Shown: positions 10,090 to 18,315 of the stretch, in pieces
Layout of the letters: each line of letters opens with the position of its first letter
Position numbering within the stretch: the first letter of the stretch is position 1
Position numbers and translations under genes: made by a program
Notes under the pieces: generated by a model
Databases searched by the model: none
The model's input: the letters and a program-made list of their open reading frames with translations, nothing else
What the model was told of the DNA's origin: nothing
Origin: Asterionellopsis glacialis
Lineage: Eukaryota > Bacillariophyta > Plagiogrammaphyceae > Rhaphoneidales > Asterionellopsidaceae
DNA length: 23,268 bases
Direction of reading: 5' to 3'
NCBI GenBank assembly: GCA_014885115.2
Contig: WKLE02001898.1
Location: forward strand, 1-23,268

Positions 10090-11260
10090 AAATTCTGGTT
10101 TTTACTTTCATTTCTAGAGCAGTTCTAAAATTCCAGACTTTTTTTTTACTTTTACTACATCTAGACTTATAGTTTCACTTCTCCCAATGTTTTAGTTGTG
10201 TTTGTGTTTGTGGTTTTCTTTAATTTTTAATTCTAGAGTTCTAGAATTTTTACTCTTACTTTCACTTTTACTTCTCTAGAGTTTTTGGAGTTTTTGTTTT
10301 ACTTCTATTTTAGTTTACTTCTATAATGTTTTTTTTTACTTATACAATTTTATTGTTTGGTTTCTATTCTTACTTTGTTCTTACTTCTCTTTTCACTTTT
10401 AATTCCAGTTGCACCACTAGAGTTCTAAATTTACTTTTTTTAGAATTCTAGATACCTATATTTTTAGTTTTACTTCTAGAGTTCCAGACTTTCTATGTTT
10501 ACTTTTGTTTTTGTTTCTAGGTTTGAATTTTCTGGGGCTCTAGACATTTTGTTTTTGTTTTTGTTTTTGCTTTTACTTTTGATTTTGCTTCTAGAGTTGG
10601 AGAGTTCTAAAAGTTTTACTTTTCTTGTTACTTTTACCTTTACTTTTACTATTATTCTGATTCTAGAATTCTAGGTCTAACTTTCTAAAGTTGTACAGTT
10701 ATAAACTTTGGTTTACACACATTGACTTCTAATTGACTTCTAGAGTTTTTTATTTTTACTTCTAGAATTCTAGATTTTTGTTTTTAGCATTATTTTTTTA
10801 TTTTACTTCCAGTGGTTTATTTTTAATTCTACAGTAATTTTTAAATTTATTCGTTTCTATTTTTGTTTTTGTTTTTACTTCTCTGGAGATCTAAACTTAC
10901 TTTTTTCTTGAGTTCTAGATGTCTAGTTTTACTTCTAGAGTTTTAGATTTCAAGAGTATTCATTTTCTAGAATTCTAGAAGAACTCCTAAAGTTCTAGTG
11001 CTTTTTATTTTAATTTTACTGGTACTTCTTGAGTTCTCCAGTTTTATTTTAATTTTAATCTTTTTAGATGTAGAGGAGATCCAGAGTTTAAAGCTCTACT
11101 TTTCTAGAGTAATATAGTAGAGTTTAAGTATATTACTTTTCTTCACTTTACTTCTAGAGTTCCAGATTTTTGGTTTTAGTTCTGTTTTTACTTCTACAGT
11201 TGTAGATTATGGTTTTACTTCTAGAGTTCTACAATTTTTTTTGTTACTTCTACTTTTACA

Positions 11261-11291
11261 GTTTTAGTTTTAGTTTTAGTTTTAGTTTTAG
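11261..11291 (+). repeat. (GTTTTA)5 short tandem repeat
   Basis: Five consecutive GTTTTA units within the T-rich array; one of several 6-base units (TTTTAC, TTTTTG, TTTTAG) that build the block. Confidence 0.85.
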
Positions 11292-11351
11292 TACTAGAGT
11301 GTTTTAGTTATTATTTGCTGTTGATGATGTTAATGCTGTTAATGCTATTGA

Positions 11352-11352
<1 letters not shown>

Positions 11353-11433
<81 letters not shown>
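11353..11433 (+). repeat. (GTT)27 microsatellite
   Basis: Twenty-seven uninterrupted GTT units. It lies inside the T-rich array and gives artefactual long poly-Leu and poly-Asn reading frames. Confidence 0.97.
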
Positions 11434-11439
11434 ATTGTT

Positions 11440-11517
11440 ATTGCTATTGCTATTGCTATTGCTATTGCTATTGCTATTGCTATTGCTATTGCTATTGCTA
11501 TTGCTATTGCTATTGCT
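11440..11517 (+). repeat. (ATTGCT)13 hexamer microsatellite
   Basis: Thirteen perfect ATTGCT units plus a partial unit directly follow the GTT tract, joined by ATTGTT, which is an intermediate between the two units. This suggests that one array grew from the other. Confidence 0.95.
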
Positions 11518-11990
11518 ATTACTTATATTACTTTTACATTTGTCTTTAATCTCACTCACTTTTACTCTGGCTGTCACTAGTACATGGTTTTGCTTCTATA
11601 GTTCTAAAGCTTTTCTTTTACTTCTAGATTTTAGAGTTCTAGACTTTCATTTTCACTTTTACTTCTAGAGTTTTAAAGAGTTCTAGACTTTATTTTTCCT
11701 TTTTTTCTTTTTTAGATTTACTTTTAGAGTTTTAGTTTGTATTAGTTTTACTTCCAGAGCTGTGGTCTTTCTTCTTCTCTTGTTTTAGTTGTTTATGATT
11801 ATGATTGTCTGCTTTTTCTTTACCTGTATTTTCACTTCTAGAATTCTAGACCTTTTGTTTTAGTTTATCTTCTAACAAATTTGGTTTTACTTCTAGAGAG
11901 TTTTACTTTTACTTTTACTTTTTAAGTGTAATTCTAATGTCTAGAGTTCTGGAAGCTTTTTAATTTCTCTTGTTCTATTTTTCTTTCATT

Positions 11991-14082
11991 ATTGGAGCAG
12001 GTTGTATATATAACTTATATTCTTTACTAGCAATCATACACATATTCTTTACTATCTCAAGCTTTTACTTGTTTTAGACAAGTATTTCTGTAAATGTACA
12101 GATATAGAAAATAATATAGAACAACAAGCAACAACAAGAATATGATCAATAATTTGGTTTCTAACTAAACTCTTCTACCAACTCTCAATAGAACTTGTTC
12201 AGTAAAAAATTAGAAGCCAAAAAGACTATAACAAGTTGTCTATCAATCATAAAGTACCACTACATCCCAAGGATGGGATAGCACTATAAGGATACATCAT
12301 ATATACTATGAAGCTAAATTTCCCCAAAAAACAAATTAAAATGAAACTGCTCCACTGCTTCTCACTGCTCATTGTCCTACCATAGTAACAAAAAATAGCA
12401 AAACTGGTGTTATAGTGTCTTCTTCTTACTATGTAGAATATAATGCAAATCAATAGGGTCCTGCCCTCAGAGCAAATAAGTTCAAGGGACAGCATAAGGA
12501 GGAGGAGAGAACAGATATCAGGCAGCAGACAATATCTATAATTAAAAATACCTTGGTGGCAAACTCTATAGGAATCTTTTTTATAATAATACAAGAATAC
12601 CAGAAATAGCAAGAGGTACTTTTGGAAGAAATACCACAAAACAGATATAACAGCAAGCAAAAAGTTCCCACACAGAGTCCCTCTACATTAAAATGAAATA
12701 AGGGCATTTGTTAGTATTCTACTCCTACCAAAGAAGGCAGCTACAACTTGTTCTTCTAGATGTACTCAAAAGAATTGAAGATAAGTTGTGATATTCATTG
12801 AGAAGTACTATTAGGCATAAAAGCTAGAAGAAGTCCAATATTACTAGTGGATATTAGTTATAATCATTTCAATGAGTGTGTGTATGCTAGTGAAGAAATA
12901 ATCATAAAAAAACTAGTAGGATCTAATCTTCCTCAATGGAATTCTTGTTATTATACCACATCCAAAAATTCAAAAATAGGAACTCTTGAGGAGAAAAACT
13001 CAGAGCTCCAAGGTGGAAGATATTGTAAAAGAAGATTTCATGAAGAAACTGCAAAATTGATATCAAAAATAATCTTCCAGCAGGATATGCCCTCTACTCT
13101 CTTTAATTCAAATGCATGCTTTTTTAGAAGCAAAGGCAAGGAAGAATAAATATTACGATAAGGTGAAATCCACACTATTTCTATAGTTGCTGCAGCTATG
13201 AAGCTTGACAAAATAGTTTATTGATGATTAATGACTGAGAATACACCATACATTTGAAAGAGTATATAAAGAATCATGGTGTATAGTAATATTATCATCA
13301 CTCTCCTACTCCCTTAACAGATAGGAGCTGATAAAAAGATAAAATGAGCCAGTGAGTAACGGAATAAGAATAGTAAAATGAATTGGTGTTGGCCAGTGAA
13401 AACTTGTTGCATGACACAGTAGAAAGTACTAAATAGGTGTGATAAGTGGTTCTTTCTGAACTAAGGATAGATGATGAACATTAGTGGGGTCTTATAAGTG
13501 TTGATCTCATCAGCTCCTCTACAAGCTCTTCTGCTGCTGTCGGGACAAGAACAAAAAACATCATCCTCAGTAAAATATTAACACTACTGTTACAATCCTC
13601 ATTAACAATTATAATTGGATTACTCCAGCATGATGTTCAGTAAAGTAAAAGGACACCTTATAGACAGTTCCACAAAAAGAAAAGAATCACGACAACAAGA
13701 ATAATAATAATATAGTACAGAGGTGTCATCTTCTTCTTTATGTTTACTGGAGGAAGAAGAACATCAGTATTGTTGCTTCTGCCTACTAGTGTATTGCACG
13801 AAGAAATGATGCACAAAGTTCAGCAAAGTACTGCTGTGGCATACACTAGCAGTGCAAAGAGTCTCTAGAGAGAAGAAAAAGCATTTCATATATGACTAAA
13901 GTGACAATATCTTTGGTACCAAGAAAGGTTCAAAAATGAACAATGCATGAATTATGCATACTGTACTGATTTACCTTGCAAAATTGAAGAAATAGGAGTT
14001 GCACAAGCAACCTCCTCATAAGAATACGTTGGAACAAGGTTTTAAAAAAATACTTCTACATATACTATTTTTTAAAAAATTA
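11991..14082. other. Unrecognised A/purine-rich, CpG-poor non-coding block
   Basis: No gene is recognised. Reading frames are short, or start at GTG/TTG, or encode hydrophobic low-complexity strings. The plus strand is A-rich (27 A to 10 T in 12961-13020), the reverse of the bias in the array before it. CpG is nearly absent: I see it only at 13156, 13360, 13541, 13690, 13799 and 14027. There are no terminal repeats, target duplications or reverse-transcriptase motifs that I can see. A TATATAAAG string at 13263-13271 is the only promoter-like element. A decayed mobile element is possible but not shown. Confidence 0.5.
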
Positions 14083-15913
14083 CGTGGTATTAATACATTA
14101 TACAACTTGGACACGATTGAAGGGACACGGCACGGGATCGGTTGACGGGTCGTCTAACCCCCCGTTTTCAGCACATGGCGCGACTCGAACCAATGAAAAT
14201 TCGCATTGTTCTGCTTGCCAAAGATACCTTGTTTTGGGGGAAACAACGCATACCCGTAGGTAAAATACTGGAGTAACTAACAGTACTGTATATACGACAT
14301 AATGCAGTGGAGACCGGACTGAGAAAACCTTTACTACTGTATTTCTGGTACAAATTCTACACATTTTTCTTTCTTAGCCGCCTGCCTGTTGATGCATTTT
14401 TTGGACTGGTGTCAACCCGCCAAAATCAAATGCGTGGACACCAGGGACGACCGGCGCGCGCCAAAGGAAGAAGAATCATGTCAACGGAGCTACGGTACAG
14501 GTACATAGCATTTTTAACGTAGAGTTTAGATTTTTTGACTGACGTGACCGTTAGGACTTGCCAGAATATTTCCAATAAATAAATTGCATGCCGTAGGATT
14601 TCCACTGTACCTGGTACCTGGTAGACCATCTATGGTTAGTACATCGAACTCGTATGTAGGACTCAACATAGTTAGTATCGTAGTACTGTATAGGTGAGAC
14701 TTTACATAGTAATTTGTATTGGATAGGAGAGGTGTCACAAGTGCGTGTAATGTTGTGTGGTCTCAGAACAACGCAAAATGCACGTAGGTACAGACGGTTC
14801 TTGGTAGACACGTGGTACAGTTATACACAATCGCGTGCCTGTTTGGCGAAAAAGATTTGCAATACTCTGGAATTTCTTATAATATAGACGTTGAATGCAT
14901 GTGAATGAAGAGCACGCCTTACTACCATTCCCGCGTATAAACCCTTTGCTGGTTGTATAGCAATTTCTACATGGAAAAGTTTGTGGTACGTGGGTTTCGA
15001 ATTCTCAACGCATTTGTTCGCCAAAAGTTCACGGGAACTAAGTAGATTGTACAGAAAAATGTACGAGAGAGAAAAGAGATAGTAAACCCCACATTTGGAG
15101 GTATTAGACAGAACTAGAACTGGAACTTTTTACGTAGCGAAGTTCAAGTAAAAAATATACCAGAAATCGCAAAGATACCTTTTTTAGTTAGGTAACTCTA
15201 ATCATTACTCGGAGTAGCACTCTTGAAAACGATTCCTAGTGTTTCAAATACAGTCTAATTGTTCGTTATACTATATTAAGATAGGCATATGTATATCAAA
15301 AAACTTATTCCAATTCGACTTAAATAATTACTTGAACACATGGGCATTTGTCGCAGTTTGGTATCTTTTACTGTTTCGTCATGACACCCGTTATGCCTAG
15401 TCTTGCAAACGGGTAAAAACCGCGAGAAATCTCTACTTTTGGATACCTTCTCCTATCCATCGTTGCAGCATTTCTCGTGAGGAACTGATTCTTGTAAGAC
15501 TTACACAAATAACGCTCGAAAAAGGTATCATTGATCAAAGACAACGTTGCAAAGCAAAGCACCCTAACGTTGTACACGAGTATAGCAGCTATAACGTTCA
15601 AAAGAAAGAGAGAGAGAGGCCGAGAGATTCGTTCCAAGTAGTACGAGTAAATTATAGCGGTTGCACCAGGTAATCAAAAAGCTAGACGAGCGCGTGGTAA
15701 AATACAGGAATCTGTGACGGCAGTTCTTTCCATTATTGTCCACACAACAGAAACACGGAGTGACACACACTACAGGCTACACGGACCCAACACAACAGAA
15801 AGTTGTATAGAAATTATATTCTTTTTGAAACAGGTCAAAGCATTGTTCGATCCGGCTTTATCAATAACAAAACAATCAAGTATCAACACTCAATCATATT
15901 CAACAAAATCACA
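14083..15913. promoter_or_regulatory. CpG-rich region upstream of the MYB gene
   Basis: The first 130 bases contain at least 11 CpG after kilobases with almost none. No convincing reading frame or RNA gene is present. The motif TTTGGCG or its complement occurs at 14418-14425, 14459-14465, 14842-14848 and 15019-15026, and the 10-base palindrome GGCGCGCGCC is at 14453-14462. AG-rich sequence lies near 15606-15620. It most likely includes the promoter and 5' untranslated region of the gene starting at 15914. Confidence 0.4.
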
Positions 15914-17119
15914 ATGAAGAAATCACATGACCAAATAATGACTGCAGAGAGTTCCTTCAAAATGAGCACAAAGGAGTTATTGCCGCCAAAGAAATTATCC
16001 TATGCTCGCGATTTCAACAAACAGGATACCTACAAAACAGGACGGTGGTCCATTGAAGAAAAGCTATTGTTTTTATACGGACTTAGTAAATTTGGTAAAG
16101 GCAAATGGAAGAAGATTGGCAGTTTATTACCCACACGGTAAGTCTCAAAATTGATTGATCAATCGATAGAGTCATTGATTGATTCATTCATCATATATGG
16201 ATACCTTTCAACGAATCTTTTCATGCAATAATCAAGTCATGTTTTGTTTCATTCCAACGCGCATTTCCTTCTTTGTATCCTCTGTATCTAACACCTATGC
16301 ACTCCGTCCATCACCCTTTTCAACTACAGGTCTCTTGTTCAAATTAAAAGTCACGCACAAAAGGTGATGAAACGTCACGAAGCAGGTGAAGACATTTTTG
16401 TTACATTGGACGCCAATCGTGATTTCTTCGATATGGTTGTCTTACCAGCATCCTTGTTGAATAGCAATATTAACAATGTTACATCTGGCAAGTCATCCTC
16501 CAAATCCAAACAGGCACGCCAATCTAAAAACAACTTCAAGTCTCAATCTTCTATAGCCATCAAGAAAGAACAACAACCTCAGCAGCCACAACCACAACGG
16601 ATAATGTCATCGTCTTCTACCATGCCACAAACACCGTCACCTCAAAAAGTTAGAAAGACAGTCACCATTGTGGAACGTGACGCAGCACCTGCCACAAGTG
16701 GTCGTCACGGTCAAGCATCTATTCATTACAAAACAAGTACAAGTCCATCGGCACAATCACCAACATCCTTACAACGGTCTATCTTTCAAGCTACATTAGG
16801 AAAAAATGGTGCTTCTGTCTCCTTTTCCTTCCGTAGTGATTCACCAACTAATTCTTTTGATAGTAGCAGTAGTGATCAAGAAAGAGAACCTGCTTCATCC
16901 TCCAAGTCACCAAATTCGCCACCACCCTTATCTTCGGAACCACTCCATGTTGGTTCTTCTTCTTTGTCGTCGTCATCATCTTCATCTTCTACTACGGATG
17001 CATGTGTTACAAGACAGTATGAACAACAACTGGCTGCTGCTGCACTCTGTCAATTATCAGGTTTTTTACCATCATCTAGCAAATCATCCAGTGCGAATCA
17101 GATGCTTGTGACACCCTAA
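15914..17119 (+). CDS. SHAQKY-type single-repeat MYB transcription factor, two exons
   Basis: Exon 1 (15914-16137) and exon 2 (16330-17119) join within an Arg codon to give 337 residues. Residues 43-90 read GRWSIEEKLLFLYGLSKFGKGKWKKIGSLLPTR then SLVQIKSHAQKVMKR. This is a MYB/SANT DNA-binding repeat of the SHAQKY class, with tryptophans at 45 and 65 and the signature ending VM instead of the usual YF. Plant and algal members bind DNA as nuclear transcription factors, often in light, clock or stress control. It is followed by RHEAGEDIFVTLDANRDFF, then a long Ser/Gln/Pro-rich tail, probably disordered and regulatory. The ATG at 15914 has good context (ACAATGA). The frame is open upstream only from a TTG; M17 (15962) is the alternative start. 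Target genes are unknown. Confidence 0.88.
16138..16329 (+). other. MYB gene intron (192 nt)
   Basis: Donor CACG|GTAAGT and acceptor CTACAG|GTCTC. Removal restores the MYB repeat across the junction, LLPTR-SLVQIKSHAQK, with the split Arg codon CG|G. The intron interrupts the recognition helix region. Confidence 0.93.
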
Positions 17120-18315
17120 AGAGAAGAAGAAAGGATGCAAGGATAACAAATCACCACGGTGTGATTGATAGACTTTTGTTTGTGCCTTGTCATCACTCTG
17201 GGTGTAACCCAAACCAATTTAGGACAGTTTGTAGACGCTACATATTGAATATTGGGCATGTTCTACTCACTTTCCACCAACAACTGTATATATATTATTA
17301 GGATGAATGAATCTACAAACGAACAAACAATTAAACTTAGTATGCAATGCTACATGGCAAAAATTATACAACCACAACAGACACACACAAAAAAGAAGAT
17401 TTAGATGACGTTGAGATTCTTCGAGAAGAGTCGTTTCTTTCCTTTTTATTTTTTCATACACGCTGAAAGGAAACAACTGTGCTTACTACTTTTTCTTTTT
17501 ATGGAGGGGAAAATAACAAGACCCATAAAAAAACACAAACATATATAAATTTTAAATATATATAAATATAGATGATTTTGTATTCACGCAAGATGACCAA
17601 TATGAAACTTTTAGAAATCAATTATGTTTATTTTCAAAATGAGATGCTATTGTACAGACCATCACATTATCATCTACCGGTACTTACTTTTTGGTTTCTC
17701 AAATTGGAGATATGACATGAGGGTCTCTTCATGAGTCTTGATGGCTCTTCTTCTTGTGTTCGTGTCCTCCCTGTTATCAATTGAAGAAACAGAGCCATCA
17801 GGTCTACAGACAGCAGGATCTCTTTATGAGAGACTACAGAATGAGAGAGTCTTTAGAGAGAGAAAGAGAGACGGAGACAAAATGGTCATATAGCGAGAAG
17901 AGACTTTCTATCTAGAGATAAGATCAAGGGTGACCAATAACCGAAAGACATGCATTTATGGAAGGGTCCACGTTGACTTTCAGACATGACTTAGTTTGGA
18001 GAATATCTTTTCTCCCAATCCCAAGAGAATATCTTTATTTTTTTTTGGAAAGAAAAAGTGAAAGAAGTTGGGATACTCACCGCGCGCTTCCAAAACAAAA
18101 ATCATCTAGGAACTCCTTGAAGAAGGAAACAATTAGTTTAAATAAAAGTTCTTATGCAGTTATACCACTACAAAAATTAATCATCTTGCCATGGATGACA
18201 TGGAAAACACATGAAATGCAAAGGTTGCCCCTCTTGATGTACATTCACCCACCAAATATTCTCTCTCCAAGATGGCTAGTTAGTACAGCACGCTCTCTCT
18301 AGCAACTTCATTAGA
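17120..18315. other. Intergenic region between convergent MYB and MiaB genes
   Basis: Nearly 1.2 kb with both neighbours ending into it. It holds an AT-only stretch at 17541-17570, an inverted repeat (GATGGCTCT at 17740-17748, AGAGCCATC at 17791-17799), and purine-rich AG repeats at about 17836-17880. An ATG frame of 114 codons at 17958-18302 has no recognisable features. No RNA gene was found. Confidence 0.5.
17725..17845. repeat. Imperfect inverted repeat, possible fold-back
   Basis: A perfect 9-base inverted pair (17740-17748 and 17791-17799) is flanked by a second, looser complementary pair: GTCTCTTCATGAG near 17723-17735 against CTCTTTATGAGAGAC near 17819-17833. Together they could form a nested stem. 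It may be a small fold-back element remnant or chance in purine/pyrimidine-rich DNA. Confidence 0.4.

Larger units (their letters stand above)
10090..11990 (+). repeat. Degenerate T-rich repeat array with consensus near TTTTACTTCTAGAGTTCTAGA
   Basis: Variants of ACTTCTAGA(G/A)TTCTAGA recur irregularly through the block, for example near 10471, 10737, 10758, 10930, 11150, 11217, 11620, 11661, 11834 and 11889. They are separated by runs such as TTTTACTTTTAC, TTTTTG and TTTTAG. At least a dozen copies are clear and many more are diverged; spacing is variable. The core TTCTAGA with a nearby TTCTAGA/TCTAGAA is partly palindromic. The plus strand is strongly T-biased (35 T to 11 A in 10201-10260). 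No coding potential is visible. It could be a decayed satellite or minisatellite, or a low-complexity heterochromatic block. Confidence 0.8.

Noticed and set aside
11311..11668. Long poly-Leu (plus) and poly-Asn/Ser (minus) reading frames
   Set aside because: They are produced by the GTT and ATTGCT microsatellites, and the sequence around them has no coding character.
12247..12707. Hydrophobic minus-strand frames of 85 and 137 codons
   Set aside because: Composition reflects A-rich plus-strand DNA (Leu/Phe/Tyr strings), with no motif and no supporting context.
12847..13149. 100-codon plus-strand frame
   Set aside because: It starts at GTG, not ATG, has no recognisable domain and lies in CpG-depleted non-coding sequence.
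11991..14082. A recognisable transposon or retroelement
   Set aside because: I found no terminal repeats, target duplications, integrase or reverse-transcriptase motifs; only composition hints at a decayed element.
14165..14230. tRNA-like GGTTCGAGTC on the minus strand
   Set aside because: The bases around it do not form a T-stem, acceptor or anticodon arm, so it is not a tRNA gene.
17958..18302. 114-codon ATG frame next to the MiaB 3' end
   Set aside because: No signal, domain or codon pattern supports it and it would end 14 bases from an opposing gene; kept only as a low-probability hypothetical.
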